From Paenibacillus sp. N3.4 (GTDB lineage Bacteria > Bacillota > Bacilli > Paenibacillales > NBRC-103111), in assembly GCF_008017805.1 (NCBI RefSeq), contig NZ_VRTT01000026.1, positions 24,414 to 88,413 on the forward strand: a stretch of DNA of 64,000 nucleotides, written 5' to 3'. Under the pieces are notes generated by a model. It ran no database searches and was not told where the DNA came from. It worked only from the letters and a program-made list of their open reading frames with translations. A program made the position numbers and the translations under genes. Within the stretch, counting starts at the first letter, position 1. Each line of letters opens with the position of its first letter. Shown here piece after piece: positions 45,330 to 53,033 of the stretch.

Positions 45330-45971
45330 ATGGCTAGGAAAGCAGTCGCACAGGAACTTAGCAGAGAACGAATACTTGCGGAGGCGCGGGATTTATTCAA
45401 TACTTTTGGCTATCGCGCTTTAACGATGCGCAGCATCGCAAAAGCAATGGGGTACAGCCACGGTGCATTGTATTACCATTTTAATGAAAAAGCAGAGCTG
45501 TTTTATGCATTGATAAAGGATGATTTTTCCATGCTTCTGCAGCGGCAACGGGAAATGATCGTTCGCGAGCATGGCTTTACTTCGAATCTGCTTCAGAAAT
45601 TGATGATGGAATTCGTATGGTTTGGTCTGAATAATCCAAATCATTACGAAATGATGTTTATGATTAATGAACCTGAGCTGCAGCAATATTCACGTACAGA
45701 GCAGGCCCAATGCTTGGAAATGTTCGCGACGGTCCTTAAACACGTCATACCGGATCAGCCGGGCACCGAAAGTAAAAAATTTACACTTCCATGGAATTTG
45801 TTTATGTCTTTGCACGGTCTCATATCCTATTGTATTCAATTCAAACAGTCTTACGAAGAAGCGCGTAAACTAACGGATGAGCACATTCGTCTGATTTGCC
45901 AAGGCTTGGATTTGAATGCTCCAGAACAACAGCGGTCCCATGTTACACTGGTCAGTCATGAATCGGCATAA
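45330..45971 (+). CDS. TetR-family transcriptional regulator
   Basis: This 213-residue protein has an N-terminal TetR helix-turn-helix (RILAEARDLFNTFGYRALTM, RSIAKAMGYSHGALYYHFNE) and a ligand-binding helical domain. The ligand and target are unknown; it has no divergent partner gene. A GGAGGG site precedes the ATG. Confidence 0.93.
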   Translation: MARKAVAQELSRERILAEARDLFNTFGYRALTMRSIAKAMGYSHGALYYHFNEKAELFYALIKDDFSMLLQRQREMIVREHGFTSNLLQKLMMEFVWFGLNNPNHYEMMFMINEPELQQYSRTEQAQCLEMFATVLKHVIPDQPGTESKKFTLPWNLFMSLHGLISYCIQFKQSYEEARKLTDEHIRLICQGLDLNAPEQQRSHVTLVSHESA

Positions 45972-46074
45972 TGGATTATTATATAAAATCTCCAAGGAAG
46001 TTAGACGACTGTCTTTCTTCTTTTTTTTGTAGATAAGCGTACGTATTTCGATCCGCAGTGTAGAACGATTACGG

Positions 46075-46345
46075 ATCTCCGAGCGACGTGCTCAGGTCAA
46101 TACACGAAGATGGCGCTGAAGTCCTTCGGTTAAGCGGGATTTCGTCGCTTTTTTTGTTCTTGAGGGCATGAGCAATGGCAACCGCATCCAAGTCGTCTGT
46201 CTTACACCAACTTAAGGCACTTGCACGTTCTTCGAAGGTGGTGTAGGCATTGAGGATTTGCACATGGTATCCCATTGAGGACATCTGTACTTCTTGCGTT
46301 TTATCCAACTCCAAAAGTGCTTTTGGCGTCGGGGTCGGCTTTAAC
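46075..46345 (-). pseudogene. IS110-family transposase fragment
   Basis: The minus-strand frame reads SMGYHVQILNAYTTFEERAS then WCKTDDLDAVAIAHALKNK. The KTDxxDAxAIA block is the hallmark of the N-terminal DEDD domain of IS110-type transposases. About 90 residues remain, with no catalytic C-terminal half or neighbouring ends. It is a relic. Confidence 0.65.
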
Positions 46346-46379
46346 ATGCTGAGACCTTCCTTTCTTTGACGGGGGCGCC

Positions 46380-46512
46380 TAACGAACTCAGCAAGCCTTA
46401 TTGGATCAAATGACAAAGAGTTATCGTTTTAACGAACTCCAGACGCGTTATTGCAAGTAAAAGCTCATCACTTCAATAAAAATCGACTCTATAACGTCGC
46501 TTCAGTTCGTTA
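46380..46512. repeat. Three copies of a short TAACGAACT-type repeat
   Basis: Copies: 46380-46402 (TAACGAACTC...TTATT), 46430-46452 (TAACGAACTC...GTTATT) and, inverted, 46491-46512 (TAACGAACTG...GTTAT). Each is about 22 bp with conserved ends. They occupy the gene-free stretch beside the IS110 fragment. A further hairpin CGCTAAC/GTTAGCG lies at about 46539-46565. The stretch 45972-46759 holds no other gene I can support. Confidence 0.55.
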
Positions 46513-46759
46513 GATAAATGGACAGGCTTATTTTTCGCCGCTAACAACCATACGATTCGTTAGCGTAGACAACACAACTAAGGAGTTGCTTCATTGTTCG
46601 AATGGCTCCTGTTGTGGAAGCAAGCACAAAATGGTAGAGAACCTAGCTTCAGGCTTCAGGCTAGGGTTATCCTTGGTTGCCAGAGATCTATATTTTACAA
46701 TATCCAGATTGTGCTTTAGAATAATGAACAGAGAAGCAAGGAAGGGTGAACTTAGAGCG

Positions 46760-46984
46760 ATGGATTTATCCGTATGGTCGGAAGAAAATGTAGAATATAT
46801 GTTTGAAGAAATTAAGAAGAAACTGCGCATGGCAACGGGAGGATCTATCAAAGCCTCGAATGTTAAGCAAGAAGTATATGAGGATTTGAAGGACCTATAT
46901 GATATGGTCATCAGTAAAGACAGATTCAGCATCAGTGAAATTGATGCGATTACTTCTGAACTGGGCAACATTCGTAAAGCATAA
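46760..46984 (+). CDS. DUF1128 family protein (YfkK-like)
   Basis: This 74-residue protein starts MDLSVWSEENVEYMFEEIKK and ends ISEIDAITSELGNIRK, matching the DUF1128 family of small Bacillota proteins end to end (B. subtilis YfkK is about 71 residues). It is helical and soluble, of unknown function. Longer in-frame starts upstream are not supported; GGGTGA lies before ATG 46760. A terminator follows. Confidence 0.88.
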   Translation: MDLSVWSEENVEYMFEEIKKKLRMATGGSIKASNVKQEVYEDLKDLYDMVISKDRFSISEIDAITSELGNIRKA

Positions 46985-47001
46985 CTGGGTATTTCGAATA
47001 A

Positions 47002-47047
47002 AATGCTGCTTTTCCAGCTTTCTTAGCCGGGAAAGCAGCATTTTTTT
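47002..47047 (+). terminator. Terminator after the DUF1128 gene
   Basis: AATGCTGCTTTTCC (47002-47015) pairs with GGGAAAGCAGCATT (47029-47042), followed by a T run. Confidence 0.85.
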
Positions 47048-47167
47048 GCTCTGTACGTACATGCGCGTATTTTTGCAGGAAGATGGACAGCTATACAAGC
47101 GATATCACTCCCTAAGCCGTACACTGTAGAGTAATGTATCTCTGGTTACTAAAGGAGGTGGACGTTC

Positions 47168-47485
47168 GTGGCAACCCCAATTCGCAAAGAAGACGTTCGT
47201 AAATTGGTCGGTAAATCTATTATCGCTATTCGTAAAGATGGAACAAGCGTAACAGGCAAATTATTACGTATCAGCGGTAACACGTTGATTGTCGCTCCTC
47301 GAACAGGCAAAAAAGTGCATACGAAAGCAATTGTTCCGTTGGTTTTGTTTGATTTGCTGGCAATCGGTACTTCACCGTTTGCATTCGGTGGCTATGGTGG
47401 TTACGGTGGAGGTTTTGGTGGAGGTTTCGGTGGTTACGGCGGAGGCTTCGGAGGTTTCGGTCCAGGACCAGGATTCTGGTTCTAA
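47168..47485 (+). CDS. Small beta-barrel-like protein with Gly-rich tail (probable spore-surface protein)
   Basis: This 105-residue protein has an N-terminal 55 residues (VRKLVGKSIIAIRKDGTSVT, GKLLRISGNTLIVAP) resembling a small SH3/Sm-like barrel. A hydrophobic step follows, then a tail of GGYGGGFGG repeats. Gly-rich tails are common in spore coat proteins. It starts with GTG after AAAGGAGGTGG and precedes the GerP-like genes, which supports a spore role. A terminator follows at 47499-47534. Confidence 0.75.
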   Translation: MATPIRKEDVRKLVGKSIIAIRKDGTSVTGKLLRISGNTLIVAPRTGKKVHTKAIVPLVLFDLLAIGTSPFAFGGYGGYGGGFGGGFGGYGGGFGGFGPGPGFWF

Positions 47486-47498
47486 GGCTTCAAGAAAA

Positions 47499-47534
47499 GG
47501 GCTCTTTCCTTTGGGGAAGAGTCCGTTTTTTTTT
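47499..47534 (+). terminator. Terminator
   Basis: GGGCTCTTTCC (47499-47509) pairs with GGGGAAGAGTCC (47513-47524), followed by nine T residues. Confidence 0.75.
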
Positions 47535-47620
47535 GCACCAAACCAATGAGAACCGAATAGGCTAACTTACAAGTTTAAGCGGAATGGACTGGAACTTGAC
47601 CGCAGAATGGAGTGAGCCTT

Positions 47621-47863
47621 ATGCCGAGTTCGATTGTTTTTAACATGATCAATATTAATAGCTTAAATACGAATGCGACCATCGGGATCGGGGAGAATGC
47701 GCAATCCAGCTGGGATTCTCACAGTAAGAACAACTATGGAGCCGGAGAGTATATCGGGAATTCGGTATCCACGAATATAATAAATTTCATTTTTGATAAT
47801 GATTTTATTGATGCTCCGATTAATGATCAGGACTTCAAGCCAGCTGTTACTAATCAAGTGTAG
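47621..47863 (+). CDS. GerPA/GerPF-like spore germination protein
   Basis: This 80-residue protein, PSSIVFNMININSLNTNATI then GIGENAQSSWDSHSKNN, matches the GerPA/GerPF family pattern of a short N-terminal strand, a glycine turn (IGE) and an Asn/Ser-rich middle. GerP proteins help germinants pass the spore coat. ATG 47621 has GGAG 9 bp upstream. The next gene begins at once, so they form a pair. Confidence 0.78.
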   Translation: MPSSIVFNMININSLNTNATIGIGENAQSSWDSHSKNNYGAGEYIGNSVSTNIINFIFDNDFIDAPINDQDFKPAVTNQV

Positions 47864-47872
47864 GTGAATGCC

Positions 47873-48136
47873 ATGCTTAGGTATTTACCAGTTCCTTCAG
47901 ATCCGCCACTCATTCAATTTGATTCGATTCATGTTACTGCGATCTCCGATGCTTCGGGTATCTTTATTGGCACGAATACGCAAATTTATTGGTCAACCAG
48001 CGGAAAACAAAACAGCGGGCTAGGCTCCGTATCGGGTGCCAACAATTATGTGCTTAACAATATCAACACCGTTTATGATAACGACATTATCGATGCCCCA
48101 TATACCAAAGGCGATTTGATTATTGGCCGCGTCTAA
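47873..48136 (+). CDS. GerP-family spore protein
   Basis: This 87-residue protein has the GerP-type core IQFDSIHVTAISDASGIFIG, then TNTQIYWSTSGKQNSGLGSV and NTVYDNDIIDAPY. The NDxID motif near the end is shared with the preceding gene (DNDFIDAP), which indicates a tandem duplication. ATG 47873 uses the AGGTGA at 47862; the GTG at 47864 is an alternative. The gene is convergent with the next one, 4 bp apart or overlapping. Confidence 0.75.
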   Translation: MLRYLPVPSDPPLIQFDSIHVTAISDASGIFIGTNTQIYWSTSGKQNSGLGSVSGANNYVLNNINTVYDNDIIDAPYTKGDLIIGRV

Positions 48137-48501
48137 AGGGTTGCCTCGGCAGAGACTTCGGCCTGCGATGACTGGGGAGGTTTTGTTGGTTCGGAAGAAG
48201 AGTTATTCACAGCTGATGTATAACCAGCCTGTGCTTGCGTCGTAATCATGGTCTGAAGCCACTCAGGTGTTTCGTTATCACCAACATTAAGCATATCGAT
48301 GAAGTCAGAATCATTGAGCACAGAGCGGGTGCCGACCAATTGGTTGTTATCACCTTCCACAGCGCCAAAGCCTTGGACGGTTTTCTGATTGCTTTGGAAA
48401 TCAGTAGGCCAGTTATTGCCCATGTTTATGCAAGACGCGCTTTCTACGGAACCTATACGGATAGAGCCAATAATGAAGGATGGCGACATGAAGGATGACA
48501 T
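48133..48501 (-). CDS. GerP-family spore protein, longer form
   Basis: This 122-residue protein has IIGSIRIGSVESASCINMGN, then KTVQGFGAVEGDNNQLVGTR and NDSDFIDMLNVG, the same scheme as the two plus-strand paralogues, plus a polar Ser/Gln/Pro tail. AGGAGGT 8 bp before ATG 48501 sets the start; longer frames upstream overlap the GerPC-like gene. It is part of a three-gene minus-strand operon. Confidence 0.78.
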   Translation of the reverse strand: MSSFMSPSFIIGSIRIGSVESASCINMGNNWPTDFQSNQKTVQGFGAVEGDNNQLVGTRSVLNDSDFIDMLNVGDNETPEWLQTMITTQAQAGYTSAVNNSSSEPTKPPQSSQAEVSAEATL

Positions 48502-48502
48502 G

Positions 48503-49096
48503 TTAAGTACCTCCTGTTGATTTGGGGTGTGGTATGTACCTATAGCCGGTCGCTGTCCGTTCTGTATGCGGGATGGACGGCTTGGACTCCGCGGCATCCC
48601 ATTGTGGTCTTGCTGGTTGTGCGCGGCTACTCGTGGCGTCGCTCTTGCTGAATGTATGAGCATGCTTAGGCGTATTATCTTGGCTATCAGTTTTGAGGGT
48701 ACTTGTGCCATGACTGCCTGCTTTTCCTGTCGTTGTTGTTTCGCCGCTTGGCGGAGCTGGTTTGGAAATATCGGCCTTTATGAAAGCCTCGTTAACTTCA
48801 TCGTGCTTGCCTTCTTGTTTGGCTCCAAAATTGTTGCCCAGATTTAAGGAGCCACTTAGCTCTTTAATATCAAGCTGGTCGAGTCGAAAGGTTAAATTTT
48901 CGAGGACAGGTTGATGAATGTGCAGGGAATCTATGTAAATGTCTGGACGCTTGGCAACTAGGTCGGCCAGATGTTCCTCCAGCTTTAATAAACGAAGCTC
49001 TAGTTGACGAACGGATGGGTCTTTTGGTAAAGAAGGAGCCGGCTGTTGTTTGGCGATGGGCGGCGACGGGGGGGGCGATTTTTTCTGAAACCACAT
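48503..49096 (-). CDS. GerPC-like spore germination protein
   Basis: This 197-residue protein has an N-terminal coiled coil (VRQLELRLLKLEEHLADLVA) followed by IYIDSLHIHQPVLENLTFRL and LDIKELSGSLNLG. These match the coiled coil and the xLxGTLNIG block of GerPC. The C-terminal half is low-complexity and hydrophilic. It probably acts in coat permeability during germination. It ends 2 bp before the next gene starts. Confidence 0.72.
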   Translation of the reverse strand: MWFQKKSPPPSPPIAKQQPAPSLPKDPSVRQLELRLLKLEEHLADLVAKRPDIYIDSLHIHQPVLENLTFRLDQLDIKELSGSLNLGNNFGAKQEGKHDEVNEAFIKADISKPAPPSGETTTTGKAGSHGTSTLKTDSQDNTPKHAHTFSKSDATSSRAQPARPQWDAAESKPSIPHTERTATGYRYIPHPKSTGGT

Positions 49097-49103
49097 AAGG
49101 ATT

Positions 49104-49322
49104 TCAGCTCTTTCGTAATGATGGTTTCACATCAAAAGTGTCTCCATCTTGGACAAGATGTTTGCCCCCTAGGATAACATTCTGTTCCCCCTTCACTTCG
49201 CCAAGGCCTTGATTAACCTTCTCAGAGTGACGTCTGCCAATGATCCGATTCGTACCGTTGTTCACACTGGATGTTTGCGTGATTTCATCGATATGAATAG
49301 ATTGAAATTGAATTTTCACCAT
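49104..49322 (-). CDS. GerPA/GerPF-like spore germination protein
   Basis: This 72-residue protein, MVKIQFQSIHIDEITQTSSV, then NRIIGRRHSEKVNQGLGEVK and VQDGDTFD, fits the family scheme. Start at ATG 49322 behind GGAGGGG; it is the first gene of the minus-strand GerP-like operon. Confidence 0.75.
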   Translation of the reverse strand: MVKIQFQSIHIDEITQTSSVNNGTNRIIGRRHSEKVNQGLGEVKGEQNVILGGKHLVQDGDTFDVKPSLRKS

Positions 49323-49406
49323 CGTAATCCCCTCCATATCCTTGTCTTCGCTCTACTTATGTATATGGGGACAAATGCAGATTCATTTCTGTTTTTATAA
49401 ACAAAT

Positions 49407-49432
49407 AACGTCCGACCGCTGGGTCGAACGTT
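49407..49432 (-). terminator. Hairpin at the end of the Hsp20 gene
   Basis: AACGTCCGACC (49407-49417) pairs with GGTCGAACGTT (49422-49432), one mismatch; on the minus strand it is followed by ATTTGTTT. Confidence 0.6.
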
Positions 49433-49872
49433 AGGTGAATTGAATAGGTATCACTTTTTCTCCGTCCGGAGGGGCAAGTGGAATCCGAATAATGAGCAGC
49501 CCATTATGATATTGTGCCTTCATCTGTTCCGTTATTGCCCTGCCAGGCAAGCGGATAACTCTTTCGAAAGCTCCAAAGAATCGCTCAGCGAGGAGCATCT
49601 GACTATCCAACACTTGATAAGGGCGAACGAGATCCCGCGCATCAGCAACGATTGATCACGAAAAGAAAGCTGAATTTGTTCAGGTGACGATAAGCCGGGC
49701 ACTTCAGCTACTACAACGAGTTCCTTCGGTGTTTCATACATATCTATTCTTGGCCCCGTGAGTGGAATGATACTGGCAATGTCCTGCCAAAATTCGGGGC
49801 CAGAACATCCCCGGCTTGTGCCGAGATGCCTTTCCAATCAGGCTTAGGCGGACGGTTATCTGGGGCTTGCAT
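49431..49872 (-). pseudogene. Hsp20/alpha-crystallin family protein, two frameshifts
   Basis: Three frames together give one small heat-shock protein. The start ATG 49872, with AGGTGA upstream, gives QAPDNRPPKPDWKGISAQAG. A second frame gives PEFWQDIASIIPLTGPRIDM, YETPKELVVVAEVPGL and LSFRDQSLLMRG. A third gives VLDSQMLLAERFFGAFERVI, RLPGRAITEQ and GLLIIRIP to 49431. Single-base additions near 49805 (GGGG run) and near 49621 (CCC run on the minus strand) restore a protein of about 147 residues. Neighbours suggest spore or stress expression. Either assembly error or decay. Confidence 0.8.
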
Positions 49873-49972
49873 CTAGCATCACCTGACTTCTACATGAAAA
49901 GTAGCGCTGGTAAACAGCTTTGCTACTAGCTTATGTGAGTAAGCGGTGAATTATGGCACTCCTAGTGACGAG

Positions 49973-50266
49973 CTATCGCTGTGGAGGCCGCTGCTGTGCA
50001 AGCTGCTGTTGCGCCATGCGCACCAATTCGCGGACCATGGCCCCGCCAATCGGCCCGCCGATTCTTCCGGCATCCTCAGAGCTAAGCTGTCCGTTGTAGC
50101 CTTGTTGGAGGGGGACGCCGAGGGTTCGGGCCACCTCATATTTGACCAGATCGGGACGTTCCATGTTTACTTGATAACCTTGATTTTTCATTACTTGTGC
50201 TTTAAGCAGTCCTAGTCCATGTTCTGCTCCTGGTACGATTGCTCGGTTGCTTCTTCTTCGTGCCAT
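49973..50266 (-). CDS. Alpha/beta-type small acid-soluble spore protein
   Basis: This 97-residue protein has a central part, LDLVKYEVARTLGV-like (PDLVKYEVARTLGVPLQQGY) plus GQLSSEDAGRIGGPIGGAMV. This is the conserved SASP core with the helix-turn-helix-like repeats that coat spore DNA and switch it to the A form. The N-terminus is longer and more basic (ARRRSNRAIVPG) than in classical SspA/B, and the C-terminus is Gln-rich. AGAGGTGATT precedes the ATG. Single-gene unit. Confidence 0.93.
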   Translation of the reverse strand: MARRRSNRAIVPGAEHGLGLLKAQVMKNQGYQVNMERPDLVKYEVARTLGVPLQQGYNGQLSSEDAGRIGGPIGGAMVRELVRMAQQQLAQQRPPQR

Positions 50267-50308
50267 TAGGAATCACCTCTTTAGAGTTAAGATACCCCTA
50301 GAAGATTC

Positions 50309-50770
50309 CTAATACTCTCTTTTTTTTTGCAAATGCTCGGTTGAATCATGAGGGGGTCGAAACGTGAAATACTTATGTCCTGCATAATTTCCGATCATAT
50401 ATAAGCCATTTCCGATAAGGATTGCGGCATTATGCAGCCATCCTGCGCTCACGTTAGGCCATAGTGAAGCCGCGGCTTCAGCAAGCAAGTAACTAAGACC
50501 ATACGAGATGCCGTAACAGCTCAGGATAACAATGCCAAATTTCCACCAACTGCTGCCAACACTCGCTTTGGAACGAAATGTAAATGTACGGTTCAACGTA
50601 TAGCTGACGATAGCTCCGATCGTATTGCCGGCAAATGTCGATATCCAATAATTGAGATGCAACAGATTAAAAAAAACGAAGCTGGCAGTGAGTCCGACTA
50701 ATGTATTGAACAGACCGACTAATAAGAAGCGGGCGAAGCTGCTATGAAGCCATTTTTTTAACTGACTCAT
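50309..50770 (-). CDS. GtrA-family membrane protein
   Basis: This 153-residue protein has four membrane helices. It begins FARFLLVGLFNTLVGLTASF and carries NTIGAIVSYTLNRTFTFRSK and GNYAGHKYFTFR, the two FxF-R signatures of the GtrA family. It probably moves an undecaprenyl-linked sugar across the membrane for wall polymer glycosylation, with the GT2 enzyme encoded directly upstream (1-bp gap). ATG 50770 fits the family start. Confidence 0.92.
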   Translation of the reverse strand: MSQLKKWLHSSFARFLLVGLFNTLVGLTASFVFFNLLHLNYWISTFAGNTIGAIVSYTLNRTFTFRSKASVGSSWWKFGIVILSCYGISYGLSYLLAEAAASLWPNVSAGWLHNAAILIGNGLYMIGNYAGHKYFTFRPPHDSTEHLQKKREY

Positions 50771-50771
50771 C

Positions 50772-51791
50772 TTAAGATCGCCCAACGGTGGATGCTTGAC
50801 TGACGTGAGCCACCGCTGCTTCCTTTTTCCGATCCTCAGTATGCAAGGTTAAATCTTTCTCAATTACAAAGAGAGGACGTTGCTTCACCTCTTTATAAAT
50901 TTTGCCTATGTATTCGCCAATTAAGCCCAAAGCGAGAAGCTGAACCCCGCCGATAAACCAGACAGATAAAATGAGCGAGGTCCACCCTGTGACATTGGCA
51001 CCCCAGATTTTTCCTATAATCGCGTATAAGGCAGCAACAACACTCATCGCAAACAAGAGAAATCCCATCAGTGTCACGAAACGGATGGGTGTTACACTGA
51101 ATGAAGTAATGCCGTCGAAAGCAAAAGCCAGCATTTTACGCAGCGGATATTTAGATTCACCCGCAAAGCGTTCCTTACGGTCATAGTAAACCTTGGTTGA
51201 GGGAAAGCCGAGAAGCGGTACCATGCCCCGGAGGAATAAATTAACTTCTTTAAACTTTTCCAAGTTTTCTAAAGTTCGTCGACTCATTAACCGGAAGTCT
51301 GCATGGTTATAGTGGATTTTTACGCCTAGTGAAGTCATGAGTTTATAAAAGCCTTGGGCTGTTGCTCGTTTAAAGAATGTATCCGCTGTACGGTCTTGTC
51401 TCACACCGTAGACGATATCATAGCCTTCTTGGAATTTATTCACAAATTCACGGATGACATTCGTATCATCTTGCAAATCAGCATCAATGGAGATGACACA
51501 ATCGGAGTAGTCTTTTGCTCTCATTAGCCCTGCAAGCAAGGCGCTTTGGTGACCGGCATTTTTGGCTAACTTAAGACCGGTGACAAAGGTATTGGATGCA
51601 TGAAAACGTTCAATTAGCGACCAGGTCGCGTCCTTGCTGCCATCATCGACAAGCAGCATGGTGCTGGAGTCGGCAATTCGTCGATCTTCGATCAAGGAAT
51701 CCAGAATAGCGCTTAATTGAAACACCGTTTCTGGCAATACTTCTTCTTCGTTATAACAAGGGACCACTATGGTCAACACGGGATTAGCCAC
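50772..51791 (-). CDS. GtrB/DPM1-like glycosyltransferase family 2
   Basis: This 339-residue enzyme has an N-terminal GT-A domain with LTIVVPCYNEEEVLPETV, LLVDDGSKDAT and SIDADLQD (DXD). Two C-terminal membrane helices follow (PIRFVTLMGFLLFAMSVVAA; LILSVWFIGGVQLLALGLI), as in GtrB, which loads glucose or a related sugar on undecaprenyl phosphate. GTG 51791, near GAGG, is chosen; ATG 51821 has no ribosome binding site. It pairs with the GtrA protein downstream. Confidence 0.92.
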   Translation of the reverse strand: MANPVLTIVVPCYNEEEVLPETVFQLSAILDSLIEDRRIADSSTMLLVDDGSKDATWSLIERFHASNTFVTGLKLAKNAGHQSALLAGLMRAKDYSDCVISIDADLQDDTNVIREFVNKFQEGYDIVYGVRQDRTADTFFKRATAQGFYKLMTSLGVKIHYNHADFRLMSRRTLENLEKFKEVNLFLRGMVPLLGFPSTKVYYDRKERFAGESKYPLRKMLAFAFDGITSFSVTPIRFVTLMGFLLFAMSVVAALYAIIGKIWGANVTGWTSLILSVWFIGGVQLLALGLIGEYIGKIYKEVKQRPLFVIEKDLTLHTEDRKKEAAVAHVSQASTVGRS

Positions 51792-51915
51792 AATTCCTCG
51801 TCTCCATCCTAAATTAGTCATCGGATATTATGCTTTAAGCCTCCATTATAACGCAAAAAGGGTGGAAAAAGTAAACGGCTGAAACGGAGATTCACGTTCC
51901 AGCCGCTTTGGCTAA

Positions 51916-52023
51916 TTACCAACCAAATCCGAAGGTACTAATAACAATAACCAAGAGGATGTATAAAACGAGGATTATAGATGTGCCAGTATAAGGTACA
52001 GCAGTTCCGCAACCACAACTCAT
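51916..52023 (-). CDS. YjcZ-family sporulation miniprotein, 35 residues
   Basis: The frame MSCGCGTAVPYTGTSIILVL continues YILLVIVISTFGFGW. A short Gly/Cys-rich start, one hydrophobic helix and a terminal Phe/Gly/Trp motif are typical of the YjcZ/sporulation-delaying small hydrophobic proteins of spore formers. GGGAGGG lies 6 bp before the ATG. It probably sits in a forespore or spore membrane. Confidence 0.78.
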   Translation of the reverse strand: MSCGCGTAVPYTGTSIILVLYILLVIVISTFGFGW

Positions 52024-52140
52024 GCTAATCCCTCCCTTCACAGGATTACTATATGTAGCTGAACAAGCGGGCGTATAGATGAATGCCCTGTTCTATGAAA
52101 AATTTTTGGTCTAATGACTTGTAGTTCCCTGTCCAGCATG

Positions 52141-52182
52141 AAAAAACTTCCCACCGATCCATTTAACAATGGGGATGGGAAG
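52141..52182 (-). terminator. Terminator after the ArsR gene
   Basis: On the minus strand CTTCCCATCCCCATT pairs with AATGGATCGGTGGGAAG (mismatched middle), followed by TTTTTT (52146-52141). Confidence 0.75.
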
Positions 52183-52498
52183 CTTCTATATGAACGAGTG
52201 GCAGAATCGTATCAAGCAGTCCAGGGAATCTGGCTTGCAAATCATCCTTGCGAAGGGTTGTGTAGCGCATGGTGCCCTCCATACGTGTGTGAACCAATCC
52301 CGATTCACGAAGTACCTTCAAGTGATGGGAGAGCGTAGATTTCGGAATATCAATTTCGATAGCTCCGCAGTACAACTCGCCTTGTTCGTGTAGTCTCTTG
52401 ATCACACGAAGTCGAATCTCGTCGCTTAATGCATGTAAGATGGCCGACAATTCAAGATCGTCCCTAGCAGGATGGAAGAGAGGTCTCATTGTAGACAT
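52163..52498 (-). CDS. ArsR/SmtB-family transcriptional regulator
   Basis: This 111-residue winged-helix protein has LSAILHALSDEIRLRVIKRL, then IDIPKSTLSHHLKVLRESGL and MEGTMRYTTLRKDDL. The metal-binding Cys pair of classic ArsR is absent (one Cys in LYCGAIE), so it is probably a non-metal type such as those paired with efflux pumps. A possible partner remnant lies beyond its start. Confidence 0.92.
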   Translation of the reverse strand: MSTMRPLFHPARDDLELSAILHALSDEIRLRVIKRLHEQGELYCGAIEIDIPKSTLSHHLKVLRESGLVHTRMEGTMRYTTLRKDDLQARFPGLLDTILPLVHIEASHPHC

Positions 52499-53033
52499 TC
52501 ACCTGCCCGTTAAAAGGATGTAAACTCTTACAATAGTATATCATATTTGGATTTAGGATCAAATGATGCCACGGAGCCCTCGGATTTGTATCTGATGTCT
52601 ACTCGTCTTGGCGGTGTGATGTGTATGCTTGCAGCGATTGGATGCATCGTTGCCTCCTCTTTGCTTCTAGCAGAATAGAGCAGACCCATTTTACCCGCGG
52701 ACCAGATCTCTAACTAACTTGAGTCATTCGAAATTCACTTGAAATGGCACAAATAGGCAGACCCGTAGCGATATACAAGGGAATTAGCGATGCTAACTCA
52801 AATATTAAGCCCCAGGCTATGCCTGGGAGAACTGAACAGGAAGAGCCGTGAGGGATGATGGAAAAAACATTGAAAGAAAATTATTCAAATCATCTAGGCT
52901 TAAAAATGTCGCCTTTACCTCTCCATGTGTTCCCCCAATAGAGCTTATACGAGGAAAAGCAAAAGGTGCTATGGTTTCAAACCATAGTACCTTCTGCTTT
53001 TTACCAATGGAACCATGATAAGTTCGGCTGGAA
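52499..53033. other. Gene-poor stretch with a possible transporter remnant
   Basis: At 52560-52677 a plus-strand frame reads TEPSDLYLMSTRLGGVMCML then IGCIVASSLLLAE and stops. It resembles the C-terminal helix of a drug-efflux MFS protein, but it has no start and is too short to name. A 7-bp hairpin CCCAGGC-TAT-GCCTGGG lies at about 52812-52828 without a T tail. Otherwise I see only the terminator at 52955-53002. Confidence 0.3.
52955..53002 (-). terminator. Strong terminator of the GH30/ABC operon
   Basis: AAAAGCAAAAGGTGCTATGG pairs with CCATAGTACCTTCTGCTTTT over about 20 positions with few mismatches, 32 bp after the GH30 stop on the minus strand. Confidence 0.85.

Noticed and set aside
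46586..46759. N-terminal extension of the DUF1128 protein
   Set aside because: Family proteins start at MDLS; the upstream codons look non-coding and lack a ribosome binding site.
47373..47480. GGTGGTTACGGTGGAGG-type tandem repeat as a DNA repeat element
   Set aside because: Explained by the Gly-rich tail of the coding sequence in frame.
52808..52860. IS200/IS605-like end suggested by the CCCAGGC hairpin
   Set aside because: No TnpA or TnpB coding sequence nearby and the hairpin alone is not diagnostic.
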